Of a stretch of 64,000 nt of DNA, positions 22,489 to 33,899 are shown piece by piece. Location of the stretch: positions 36,022,001 to 36,086,000 of the forward strand of contig JBITNC010000002.1 of NCBI GenBank assembly GCA_050084985.1, read 5' to 3'. This DNA comes from Nageia nagi. Its lineage: Eukaryota > Pinophyta. The notes under the pieces are model-generated. The model was not told the DNA's origin. It saw nothing but the letters and a program-made list of their open reading frames with translations, and ran no database searches. The first letter of the stretch is position 1. Each line of letters starts with the position of its first letter. Made by a program: the position numbers and the translations under genes.

Positions 22489-22900
22489 TGCTCATTATAC
22501 TAAGCTCTTTTTAGCTATCATAATTTATATGATTAGGATCTAACTGATGTTTACCTTTTACTGTTGTCTTTTTGGTTAATATATGGACATGTTATAATTG
22601 TATTTTAGTATAGCTTATACAAATCCTTTGTAATATTTTGGCTACTAACAAGTATAGTTAGGTAGTAGGTTTCTAGAAAATCATTTTGTGATAGGTTTTG
22701 GGATCCTAATTAAAACCATTTTCTTTTCAATAATATAATTTATGCCTTATTATAAAAAATAAAATAACCAAGTTTGTTTTGGTTATCTTTGTTTAAAAAT
22801 TTATGGATTGAGTTGAAGTTACATATACCTTTGTATGTTTGTCTAATGTATTTGTATAGTGAGCAAAAAAAGAGAAAGTGGGTCTCATCCTTTTTTATTT
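22489..22900 (+). other. Possible LINE-type 3' tail
   Basis: The stretch ending ttcaataatataatttatgcc and then an A-rich tract (to about 22770) resembles the 3' terminus of a plant LINE or of an element mobilised by one. This rests on recalled pattern only. Confidence 0.3.
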
Positions 22901-24175
22901 AGATTATAATACTTACAAATTATTTTATCCCAAGTTATTTTAGGTGTTTTCTATCTACCAATTGTACTATGTAAATTATGTAAATAATTTGGTGATAGCA
23001 CGTTTCTTTTTGAGACTAGTAATATTCTATGGGTAGGTGGGAGATTCAAGTTTTGGATTAATGATGTTTTAATAGTTAGCTAGTTAACTTTTATCTTTGA
23101 TTTTATCATCATTCCAAAATTTTCAATTTACTTTATTTGCAATTTAAATTTTAATTTATCTCTATCAGAAGGGATTATCTTATTATGTATTTCCCAAAAA
23201 TCAAGCTACTTAGTAACATATTTTAGTCAACCTCTTTTAAGAAGTTGATGAGTTGGACAAGTTTGTTGGGAAACTATAGGCAATCTATGGGTATCTAAAT
23301 TTGTTAGTTTATAATTATATACTATTTACCATTTTAAAGATTCACTTTCAATAGGGAGTAAACTAACATCCATGAAGAGGATAGGGTAAGGTATTATAGT
23401 TTTAATTCTAAAGTTAAAAAGGATAAATTATTTTTGAATTTGTTTAATTTTATTCCATGTTTGTTTAGATATGCTTCCACCTCAAACTTCACAACTATAT
23501 AGTATTATTAGAGTTACAAGGTAGGAGAAGAATTTTCTTTTTATCCCAATTTCAAAGTCTTGTATTTTTACCTTTATTTTTGAACTCATAAAAGGGTTTC
23601 CACCCACCAAAGATTCTTTTTTTGATACTTAAATTTAAATTTAGTTTATGCTTTATGTCGATACCCAAGTATTTGTAAGATTTAACCATTTCTAAGTGAA
23701 GGTTATTAAAGAGGATCGTGGGATGATCCACTTTTTTAGATTTGATTCTCATAATTTTATTTTTATCTAAATTAATTATTAAACCAAAAATATTACAAAA
23801 TGTTTGAAGGATATTTAATTATTTTAGAAGATCATCATAATTTCTAGATAACAAGGCAATATCATTCACAAAAAGAAGAATAACAACAACAAAAGATTGG
23901 TGCATACCCAACTTCTTCAAAATAATTTTTTAGTTGATCTATGAGTTGGGGATAGGGGCTAACTTTGTTTAACTCCAATATTGCAACTAATTTCCTCATA
24001 CCAACCTTCATTAGTTTTGAGTTTGGCTATAACTTGTTCGTAAAGCCTATAAACAACAAATCTTAATTTAGAAGGTAAATTTAATTTAGCCATACACTCT
24101 AAAAGTTTATACCTAGAAACAATATCAAAGACTTTTATAAAATCTACAAAGTATTCAAATAATTATTCTTTATCA
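22900..24175 (-). pseudogene. LINE reverse transcriptase remnant
   Basis: From 24175 downward the minus strand reads FEYFVDFIKVFDIVSRYKLL, FVVYRLYEQVIAKLKT, ISCNIGVKQS*PLSPT (stop in place of Gly/Cys codons), then VILLFVNDIALLS, KSYKYLGIDIKHKLNLN, RIFGGWKPFYEFKNK and LIILYSCEVWGGSIS. These are the successive RT motifs of a plant non-LTR element. The catalytic FADD/YADD box reads FVND (23861-23872), so a metal-binding Asp is lost. Several stops are present. The N-terminal endonuclease was not found; the frame fades into AT-rich DNA at 24175. ORF2 would nick the target and copy the element RNA there. Confidence 0.8.
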
Positions 24176-24479
24176 TGTATAATATAAATTATTATATATA
24201 ATATATGAATATATAATATTATATGAGGGATACCTTATATATTATATAGGATTTGATTAAGCAAAATATTACTCATAATTGTGGGCCTATATTATATATG
24301 ATAATTTACATTATATATCATATATACATAAAATATATTATATACATAATATACATAATACTTATACATGGTATAAATATTATATTATATTAATAAGTAA
24401 TTTAATCAATCACTTTCTAGTATTTAATACAAAATCAAAAATAAGTTTATTTAAAAAGATGAACAATAATCTATGGAAA
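24176..24479. other. AT-rich DNA, nothing recognised
   Basis: Composed largely of ta/at-rich short repeats with no coding frame worth naming. Confidence 0.5.
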
Positions 24480-24830
24480 ATTTGTTAAGCTCATAAAATT
24501 TGATTTATTGAGAGTTTTGACTAAAATTTATCATTTTAGATACCTTTTTTTCAATAGAATATAACCACATTTGTGTCATCATAAAATATATATATATATA
24601 TATATATAAGAATGCATACTAAAGAACCTAGTTGACAAACTAGCTAGAGAGCCTAGTCAATTAACTACCTTGTGATTAACTAAGCTCTTTAGTTGTTCAA
24701 TTTTATCCTACTATCTCCTAAAAATTTATAAAACCCATAAAATTTGATTTACTAAAAGTTTTATTATGAAATTTGTCATGTTGGATACAAATTTTTATGT
24801 AGAATTCATTTACATTTATTTTTATCAAAA
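24480..24830. repeat. Inverted copy of the 230-bp tandem repeat
   Basis: The reverse complement matches the units at 20430-21180. Shared phrases include aagtgtggttttaattcta-gaaaaa, aaaatgataaatttc and tttatgagctt. A (TA)n tract (24586-24608) interrupts this copy as well. The two arms enclose 21.2-24.5 kb. Confidence 0.65.
24586..24608. repeat. (AT)n microsatellite
   Basis: Pure ta dinucleotides inside the inverted repeat arm. Confidence 0.95.
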
Positions 24831-25119
24831 TTTATTATATTTTCCTACATTTTCATCATTCTTCTATAAAATTCACCAAACTAATCCAAATCCATTTTAC
24901 TTAGACTCGTTAAAATTTTACAAGATATTTTTTAAAAAAATTCTTAAAACTTTCCTTTCAAATAATACTAAAATATATAAATATGTTACTAATATAACCA
25001 AATTTAATATATTAAATACTAATATATAAACAAAACTAAAGAAGATATAAAATATTAACATATAAAAATGAAAAACTTACACACATTTTTGTATCAATTC
25101 TAATTATACCTTAAACATT
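24831..25119. other. AT-rich DNA, nothing recognised
   Basis: An 87-codon plus-strand frame here (24766-25029) is Phe/Ile/Lys/Asn rich, as expected by chance in AT-rich DNA. Confidence 0.5.
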
Positions 25120-25131
25120 AAATTTTCAATT

Positions 25132-25365
25132 AGTCCCCAAGGGGACATTATGGTGGCAAAGTGATTCAAATTGGTAGGAGGAGGTCATAAGTTTGAATCT
25201 CCTTGATGGATCCCTAGTGGTACTAAATGGCTACATTTTGGATGTATCTTGGTTGTATTATGATCAGTTTGTAGGGGGCCCGGATACTAAGTTGTGTGAT
25301 TAGTGGGTAGGATCATGAATCTGATAAGATTAGTGGCTTTGGCTAAAACCGCTCATAAATAAAAA
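25132..25365 (+). mobile_element. Probable tRNA-derived SINE
   Basis: The 5' part resembles a tRNA-type RNA polymerase III promoter: a box A-like tggtggcaaagtg (25151-25163) and a box B-like agtttgaatctcc (25190-25202), about 37 bp apart. A non-tRNA body of about 150 bp follows and the element ends in an A-rich tail (ataaataaaaaaaa). Near-perfect 12-bp direct repeats flank it: aaattttcaatt at 25120-25131 and aaattctcaatt at 25366-25377, one mismatch. Composition is clearly richer in G and C than its surroundings. SINEs are copied by LINE enzymes. I cannot name the family, and other copies would be decisive. Confidence 0.65.
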
Positions 25366-25377
25366 AAATTCTCAATT

Positions 25378-26194
25378 CACCACATAAAAAATATGCATAC
25401 CTAATAGCTGCATAACTATTTTGAATAAATCTAATCCAATTTTAAATGCTTAAAATATCTATAAGAAGATAATTAAAAGAACAAAATCCATAAAAATATC
25501 TAGAAGAAGATAATCTCAAATAATATAGAGACAAAACATAACATTTAAAACCATAAATATCTTATACTATAAATAATAATATGTGTGTTCTTTAAATATT
25601 ATATATCCTTTAAGCATGGATAAAATTTGCAAGGTTGGGTTAATTTTTTTTGAAGAACTAGCAAAATTTAATCCTTAAAATATATACATATTTTAAAAAA
25701 ATTAAAAAAAATTTCAACTCATCCTTCAAATGAATGATCATTTTTGTTGTAGGATGCAAATTTGGAGCCTATAGTTTAAGTATTAATCAAACTAACTTTA
25801 TTAATAATATTTCTTATTTAGTTTTTTAAGAATTATTTATATTAAAAAAATACCAGTATATAACTAAGGATGGAATCCACATGGGAGTCAACAGGTAAAA
25901 ACATAATATCATTACATCACATCAAATGTCAAAAAGTTATAATGAAATATCTTAAATTATATATAAACTTTATTAATAATATAATGAAGAATGAAAAATT
26001 TAGGCGTGTAATATTATTATAAAGGAATTATCTAACTAGGGAATCATCACCCCTCCACAATCTAACATTTTTATGGTGTCTAACATCTTGACACATCGAT
26101 TAGAAAATTTTGTAGGTTTCGTCTACTTTTCAACAATGATCGTAATATATTCACAAAATTATTTGGTCAAACACAAATAAAAAAACTCAATTAT
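25378..26194. other. AT-rich DNA, nothing recognised
   Basis: No coding frame or terminus recognised. The last 60 bp begin to resemble the palindrome units that follow. Confidence 0.4.
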
Positions 26195-26571
26195 ATATTT
26201 GCAAAGCTAATATTTCTAATAGCTTTGTGAATATGCAAATATGGAAAAATTTGGTGTAGGATTCATGAAGCTATTCAAGAAGATTAACTTCATGAATATG
26301 CAAATATAGATAAAAAAACTTGCTGCATATTCACAAAACTCATATGTCATTTTATCTTTGCGAATATGCAAACATGAAAAAACTTGATCACATATTTGCA
26401 AAAATAATATTCCATTTTAGCTTAGTGAAGATGCAAACATGAAAAAACTCAATTGCATATTCGTGAAACTAATATACCATTTTAGCTTCACGAATAAGCA
26501 AACCTAAATTAAAAAAAAAATTAATTGCATATTCATGAGACTAATATGTCATTTTAGTTTCACGAATATGC
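26195..26571. repeat. Array of six palindromic units, about 65-bp period
   Basis: Each unit is itself an inverted repeat of the type gcatattcgtgaa ... ttcacgaatatgc with a loop of about 15-20 bases. Units lie at 26195-26234, 26261-26301, 26325-26369, 26391-26434, 26455-26499 and 26527-26571, spaced 66, 64, 66, 64 and 72 bp. Spacers are A-rich (catgaaaaaactt-like). The arms pair well in every unit, although the sequence has diverged between units. Confidence 0.85.
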
Positions 26572-26819
26572 AAACTAAATTTAAACAATAGTGAAACCAT
26601 ACTTCCTAATGCACAACCTACATGATGTCTAGTACACACCATTAATGTGGGATCATTTCAAATACATAAAAAAAATCCTAATTTTCATTTCACTTACTTA
26701 ACACTGAAACCCTGATGCAAGCGATTCTCTAGAGAACCAACAATAATATTCCCTATAATAAATCCACTTGTTCTATAAAAGTAAGTGATGAAAACCCTAT
26801 TTTTAATGTATTTGTATAT

Positions 26820-27290
26820 TTTATAATCCATGAAATTGTATTTGCATCATGCATCTTATCAAATAATTTGTAAGCCTTCTATATTATTCCACATTTTACA
26901 TACATGTATATTAGGGAAAACACAACAACATTTGATGAAAACCCATTTTCAACTACTCATTTATAGATGTTCACACCTTATTATAGGTATCCTATGTCAA
27001 ATAATTTTTGGGCATTTTGTATTCTTTGACATTTTTCATATATATATACTAGGGCACTCATGATAACAATATTTGATGAAACCCATTTTCAACTACTCTT
27101 TGATTGATGTCCATATATTCTTCCAAAGCTCCTGTATCAAATAAGTTTTGGGCAATCACAATAACAACATTCGATGAAAACCCATTTTCAACTACTCTTT
27201 GATAGATGTTCATACCTTTTTCTATAACTCCCATGTCAAATAATTTATGGGCCTTTTGCATAGTCTATTTTCATTTTTACTATTTCACAT
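26820..27290 (-). pseudogene. PPR (PLS-class) pseudogene with tandemly duplicated repeats
   Basis: The minus strand reads QKAHKLFDMGVIEKGMNIYQ, RVVENGFSSNVVIVIAQNLF, DTGALEEYMDINQRVVENGF and, further on, IYMYVKCGII with a stop and KAYKLFDKMHDANTISW. These are the L and S repeats of plant organellar PPR editing/processing factors. The VVENGF segment occurs three times (plus-strand acccattttc at 26941, 27081 and 27180), so parts of the repeat have been duplicated at 99- and 140-bp spacing with intervening P-type repeats lost. Stops and missing helices mean it is not functional. Confidence 0.75.
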
Positions 27291-27299
27291 AGTGGAATA

Positions 27300-30200
27300 T
27301 TTGTACATTCTAACACCCTTAAGCCTAGTTTTCTTGAGCATTACATGTTTGTATATGATTCAAACACCATCTCATCTAAGCTAGAATAAAGAGGACCAAC
27401 ACTAAAATTTCAATAATGCAATCCAATTGGGCTTGTCAAGGGGAACCTTTTATTTAATCAAAATCTTCATTTTTCTTCATATTATATCTATGTATTTTAA
27501 TAAAGTGTGCTTACACCTTCTTACACACCACATTCATAACTTCCACTTTATCTATAAATGATTAATTAATCTTTACAAAAACTATTATAGGTAATGCTTC
27601 AACATTCTTTCAAACTTGATCACATATCAATTATTTATTATTTGTTTATATACATCCATATTTCTCACCACATCATTGTTATTATCTCTTGACTAGTACC
27701 TCTATCCTTGTTATCATTTATACATACCCTTTCATATGTTTCACAATGGATATGGATTGATTCATTGGGATTTTGATTAAAGTTCAATGTGATATAATCT
27801 AACATGTTTCTAATGATATTTTGATGAGTTGATATGATGTTGCATTATAGATATTGTAAAGTACATATTTGGCTATTATTAGGGTCTACTCTTATCCTCA
27901 TTGAGGATTATGTAGCATGTACTATATGTATATCTAAGAGAATATTCATCTTTTTATTTAGTTAGTAAATAAGATAAAATTAACATGTAAAATTATAATG
28001 AGCACTTAGTTTAATGCTTATGTTTATTATTTCATTTGATACATTGGTCCTACTACATTGTACCCATTGGAATATTTTCATCCATTTATCATCACCCACA
28101 TCAAATCTATCATCATGGGTTATTTTGGGAAAATCAATATTTCATCCATGTTGATCACTATAATGATTACAAGTTTATTCATCAACACACCATCATTTGC
28201 TACAATTTTCCACCAATCTCCCATTATTGTTTATTTATCCCTCCTAACCACCCATAATACACCATTTTTGACATGAACATAAGTTCTTTTGAGGATATTG
28301 ATTAGTTACTTGCTTTAGTTAAAAAATTCCTTTGGTCAATATTATGAGTGTTGTCCATCTTTGTACACACATACCTCCATGAGCTTTCACACCATATTTC
28401 TATTATTACCTCAAACATATCCCCCCTACTCACTCATCTTATACTCTATTAACAATTAATCATTCTTAGTTGTTTAGATAAAAATTTTATTTACATTTAC
28501 CCTTTCCAGAAAGGTATAACATTATCTCCATACTTACTCATATATTCTAATATTTTTGAGATCAAAACAAGTGATATAATATGTTATTTTGCCTTCATTA
28601 GGGTGAATGGTTTTCCCTTATTATCCTATTATTCACTTAATATTGCTTCTAAGGTTTGAGGTCATATAGCTTTGAAGGTATTTCTTAAAAAAAAGAGGTT
28701 AGTGAAGTGTATATTTCAATCTAGGAAAAAGAAGAAGAAAAGAAAAACTAGACTAAGAAGATTATACCAAAAAAGGATCTAAATATTTGATATTAAGGGT
28801 AATCCTCACCAGGGTTATATATGCTTGAATGAAAATGGATCATCACTCATGAGTGGTGACATGTTTGATGTAGCTAATGACCTTATTTTCTTTGAAAAAT
28901 TGTATGCTTAAAATTAAGCTGGTATTATAAAAGATCAAGGACATAAATAAATAGTTTGATTCATCTTGAGATGTCATAAAATTAATTACACACAAGATCA
29001 TATAATACTCTAAATTAAATTTGATTAGTTTAAACATCTCTCATTATAAGGATTTATGTATGTGATTTGATGATCTTTTCAACTTTGTTGATATCTTATT
29101 ATGTGAGTTACCCATCATGCATAATTGTTCTATCACTTTACCCTTTTACCTCCACCCACATCCATTCTTACTCTATCTTTTTGATATGTCTCCTACCCCT
29201 CGAAACTCATAATTTTAGCCACAAAAACTATTTTAGTGTTATGAATTCATTCATTATATCCATCTGTCTCTTGTCTTTATATCCATCATTCATCTTCATC
29301 TCTTATATATATTCATATTATTATTCATCTCATAATTATTCCACTCTACTATCCCCACCTTTTATCATTTATCCTATATCACATGCATCATCCACCATGC
29401 ATATTATTTTATATCATTTTCCATTTTTATAGTATTGGCATTCTTACAATCCTTATGAAAGAAACACACTCCCCCTTAGAAGATGAGGGGCCCTCATAAT
29501 ACATTGTATAATATTCCCCTCACCTCCTATTTTATTTTTGTCACATAATAAATCCAAGATCTAGTCCCATACTAATAAATTTTATGCTTTCCCACCTTAC
29601 TATATTCATATGCAATGTTGATTATCATTGTATCTTCTTGTTCTCGCAATTGCTTACATCATTTTGTTTCACTATTCTATAATATCACTTTATCTTATAT
29701 TTTATCATCATGTTACACAATTCTATTTCACTATTCCCAAATAGTTGTAGGTACTCACCCCAATTTATTTATCCCATATTTACCACATCATATTTTATCT
29801 ACTACCTTTTTTATAATTTTACATATCTAATAAATTAGTTTTTAAGGATTTCCTCATGTGCATGATTCACCTCCTCAAACGAAGTTAATTTTCATCATGG
29901 GTGATCTTGAAAAACTTTTATTTACATTGTTCATTCCCTATGGTACTAGTCAGTTCCACCATTGCTTTCATCACATCATCATTTATCTATTAATCTTCGT
30001 GGACTTATCAAATTATATGATAACTATTGATGATGATATTTACTTGGTATCTCTATGGATTTTATATTCAAATAGGTATGTAAGACAATTATTTGGGATA
30101 CTTAATATAAAAAATGATAAGGTTATGATGATTAATATTCTTTCCATAATACCATACATCACGTAAGATATAGATGTAATTATATAACATAAATCATTCA

Positions 30201-31622
30201 TCATTCTTATTTATCACAACATTTGCATGATACACATCATCAAAGCACAATAAATCCATCACCTTCATATTACCTCTATATCACATAATCCTACATCATA
30301 TTATCATTAACATCTATCTATAATATCTACCTCATTATCCACCCATACATAATTCACCAACACAAATACATTTATCACTTCATCACATCCTACTTATATA
30401 TAATCCATAAAGTATCACATTAAGTAATAACATTAAACAACTCATATACATCATCATAATCAAATTGTAACCAATGCATACACATGATATACCATATACA
30501 AAATATATCTATGCTACTTATATTACATAATGTACACATCACCATAATCACATAATCATGATCTATCCATATAATATAGCATCAAATAAAATCATACATC
30601 ATATCCATATTATCGAATACATCAATAATATCATCAATGACACAAGATAGACTAACAAACCATTAATAGTACAACATGTGCATCCGTATCACATGTCCAA
30701 AATAAATAAAGCTAAGACTAATGTTGCATGGGTATCTAGACCCCCTATCTCACCACCTCCATCCACTAGTGTCTATGAAGGCTCCCCTTGAATTTCCATT
30801 GATGTTGTTTGATCAATCTATCATGCTTCTCTAGCTAGTTATCCTACAAAGGAAGATCTTGTAGTCAATAAATAATTAATTGTTGTTAATAATTCATTAT
30901 TGCACTATGAAATACCAATTGTACTATTATGAATATGATTAGATAAGGTTACAAATAATATTTTGAATTGTATTAGATATTTCCTTTCTAAATATGTATA
31001 TTTTACCTTTTATTGAGTTTCCTCTTAGATCTTGAGCCTTAAGGATGAAAGAGGTATGAAACACACATCGTAAATACAATCTTCCCATGCCACATGCATC
31101 ATTCTTCTTGAAGGAAATGTAGATAAACTCAAATAATATTATTTTAAGATGAATATTAGATAATATATCCTTAGATAGATGGTGTTAAGATATATCATTA
31201 TGTTTTGGAGTATGGATCAATCTTTTAAATTGACCTATTAGATCTGATCCAGATCTATCTAATTATCTAATAGGAAAGGCCTTGCTTTTGTTATTTATTT
31301 GTAATTGAACATCCTTAATATTAGTTCTTCTTGAGATCTACATGAATTACATAGATTAGGGTTCTTTTCTTGATACTAACACCATTTACATTCTTTATGG
31401 TTCCTTTATTAATATTTACAATACTTTTGCAACATATTACCTTATTGTCTAAAATGTAATTTTATATTAGATAGAAATCATAGTTAGGTGGCTACAAATC
31501 CATAGGTTCCTCTATTAGAGATATGTAGAATAGTATAAATTGTGAGTGATACTACCCCACATATCTAGTCATGTGCTCCATTTCCTATGTTTTGAACTCC
31601 ATCACCCTTTGTAACCAAATGA
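27300..31622. other. G-depleted plus strand, no gene recognised
   Basis: G is nearly absent from the plus strand over long stretches: in 30181-30660 I count 16 G in 480 bases, with many times more C (17 in 30301-30360 alone, where G is zero). The same composition resumes at 37508 after the LTR element. Several plus-strand open frames here (for example 28036-28276, 29067-29432, 29615-29830, 29858-30166) are Ile/His/Tyr/Ser rich, which simply reflects the composition. I see no family motif on either strand. Confidence 0.6.
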
Positions 31623-31627
31623 TTATG
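31623..31627. repeat. Target-site duplication ttatg, left
   Basis: Identical to 37503-37507. Confidence 0.92.
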
Positions 31628-32836
31628 TGTGATGATCCAAATTTAAACTCAAGCACAAACTAGCAAGTTTGGACCATCAAACCCTGACTTTAGGATTAGG
31701 GCATCAACATGCAACCATACAAACCCTCATATGCCTATATTAGGGTTAGATAATGTAATACACCTCATAGAAATGGAAACATGCCAATGTATAGCAATTA
31801 CAAGCATTCATCAATGAATACAATTCCAAAATACCAACATCTAGCTCATACATGCATAATCTAATCAATAATACATTAAAGTGCCATCTCATAATAAATA
31901 CAAATACATAACATCAAATCTAGGTCCAACGCATGCATAGTTATGAGATAAAACACCCAATAATGAGATCTAATGCCCTATGACTATATGAATGATGTGT
32001 AATGAATGAAATACAATACCAATGTCCAATGGGCAATCATTGGCCTCCATGGAGCCAATTAGGACATAATACAATGATATCTCAAATATGGAATATCTAT
32101 AGAACCATAGGATAGACACACTCCCTTAGAATCCAAATCCTCTCCATTGAATAAGCCCTATTTAAACCTTGGTGAACTAATAAAGGTATAAGTGAATCCT
32201 TGGAATACCACTGGATGGGCTAGGTGCTCCACCTAGACCATAGATGATCAAGATCCCACTACCTAGTCACCCTTTAGATGCTTCATCTAGGAATAGTTTG
32301 CTCAGTGCCACTAATACTTGTACCCAAAGGAATGGAATATAAGTAATAATTATTAAAAATATTTTCCAATACTAAAGCTCTAATGTCTATTTATATCTTT
32401 CTCACATCTGGAGCTCACCTTGGGATCACTCCATACCCTTCTAATCCAATGTTGGGTCATTGGGGGGCCCAATTCACTTAAGTGCCAATGTGGGTGTCAT
32501 AAACACATAATATGATAATGTGGGGGTCCTAGAGCTCTAATAAGACAATGTGGGGGTATAGGACCCTCCCTAAGCTAGTGCTAGCACTTTGATAGTCATA
32601 TAACATGATAATGTATAAATCTACCTTATGATTCCCATGATCTGGGATCTCTAATACAAAACATGCCTATTATACTACTCAGGAGGGAGAAGTTCCACTT
32701 AAGGCTCAAAGTGGGGTCCATATGACCCATTAAACCTCCTATCTTGAGTTACATAATGTAAATACAAAATATAATAAGTAGATATAGTACAATATTACCC
32801 TTTTGATCCCACTAACTGAATAAAGGGGATGTCACA
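31628..32836 (-). repeat. 3' LTR (1209 bp)
   Basis: Matches 36421-37502 along its length with substitutions and indels. It is longer mainly because of extra aatgtgggggt-type segments near 32455-32560. A minus-strand TATA box (tataaatag) lies at 32388-32396. Confidence 0.92.
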
Positions 32837-32852
32837 AAGCCTCCCATCCCAA
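32837..32852 (-). promoter_or_regulatory. Polypurine tract before 3' LTR
   Basis: The minus strand reads TTGGGATGGGAGGCTT, then the LTR start TGTGACATCCCC. Confidence 0.8.
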
Positions 32853-33114
32853 GATTCATTACCCTCAAGCAATTACAATATGATCCAAGGTATCAAACCA
32901 ATCTCAAGGGATATATTTCATCATGCTCAAGTGGAGAAATCATATCAACTATGCATCCAACAAACTCAACATCAAGAATGTGCTCAATTTCTTTCCAAGG
33001 ATCAATAGGTGTGTGATGCTTAGGTCCAAAATGAAAATCAACATGTAATGACTCAAAATTAATCCTAAAGAAACATAGGGATGTATGCAAATGAAAGTAT
33101 CTAAGATAATGTAG

Positions 33115-33620
33115 CTACAAAAACCTCAAGTAAATCATAGGTAAGTATAAACAAGTAGAGCATTTGCTCCCAATTTGAGTCCAAGCTCTCTCCAATCCCA
33201 ACATAGAGTTCAAGACTCCTCTAATTAGTAGTATGAAGCCAGATACTTCCCCATCCTCCAACATGGGGTATCCACATCTCATGTGAAACCTCATGGTGGA
33301 ATTAGACCTTCCCAAGTCCAATGTGGCATCCTTCAACTCCTGAGAGCTCCATGGGGGGAGTACAGCCTTGATCATGCTCAATGTTAGGAAACTATCATCA
33401 TGGAACCTTAATGTAGCAAATCCAACCTCTTTAAGATCCAATGTGGGGTGCCTATGCCTCGAACAACCTGATGTGATATGCCTAACTCTCTAAGGGTCCA
33501 ATGTGGGAAGGTATGACTCCTCCAAGATCAACATCTGGTGGAAAACTCCTTTAATGTACAACATGGGATAACAAGCTATCTCCATGCTCAACATGAGGTG
33601 TAGAAGCTCCCTTAACTATT
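33115..33620 (-). pseudogene. Decapeptide-repeat reading frame in LTR element
   Basis: The minus-strand frame through the 30-bp array gives repeated ten-residue blocks such as TLDLKEVGFA, TLSMIKAVLP, TLDLGRSNST and MLEDGEVSGF. It has one in-frame stop (about 33490) in about 165 codons. I do not recognise the product. It may be a remnant of an element protein (Gag-like position would be nearer the 5' LTR, which this is not) or simply open because the repeat avoids stops in that frame. Function is unknown. Confidence 0.35.
33198..33617 (-). repeat. Exact-period 30-bp tandem repeat, 14 units
   Basis: Units start at 33198 and every 30 bases after it to 33588; unit starts read ccaacat, ccaatgt, tcaacat and similar, at every second unit most clearly. 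No indel disturbs the period. Because 30 is divisible by 3, the minus strand can read the array as decapeptides in one frame with the pattern (T/M)L(D/S/E/G) every ten or twenty residues. The frame is open over 33441-33118 (108 codons), with one TAG just upstream at about 33490. A related array lies at 35638-35787. Confidence 0.85.
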
Positions 33621-33899
33621 CCCAAGCAATGTATAAACATGTGTTAATAGTTAGCAAAAGAGTTGCTAATGTTGAATCTCCATAACTATATTCAAATGAT
33701 GCAAGGAGTGCCATCCAAAAGGTATTTAACTATGTACTAATGGCAACCAACAAATTAGAACCTGAAATGCCAAAAATAATCCAATAAAGCCTATTTTTAT
33801 CATCACATAATCATAAATGATTGTAGCCATTGAGATAGGGACAATAGTCACCAAATTATCATTAAGTAATGCCTCAACAATGTGTGTAATGGAAATAGA

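Noticed and set aside
26195-26571. CRISPR-like spacing of repeats
   Set aside because: The units are palindromes with similar A-rich spacers, not identical repeats with unique spacers, and the window is plant nuclear DNA.
29067-29432. 121-codon plus-strand frame with signal-peptide-like start
   Set aside because: Composition follows the G-poor tract (Ser, Ile, Tyr, His); there is no conserved motif and similar frames occur all along the tract.
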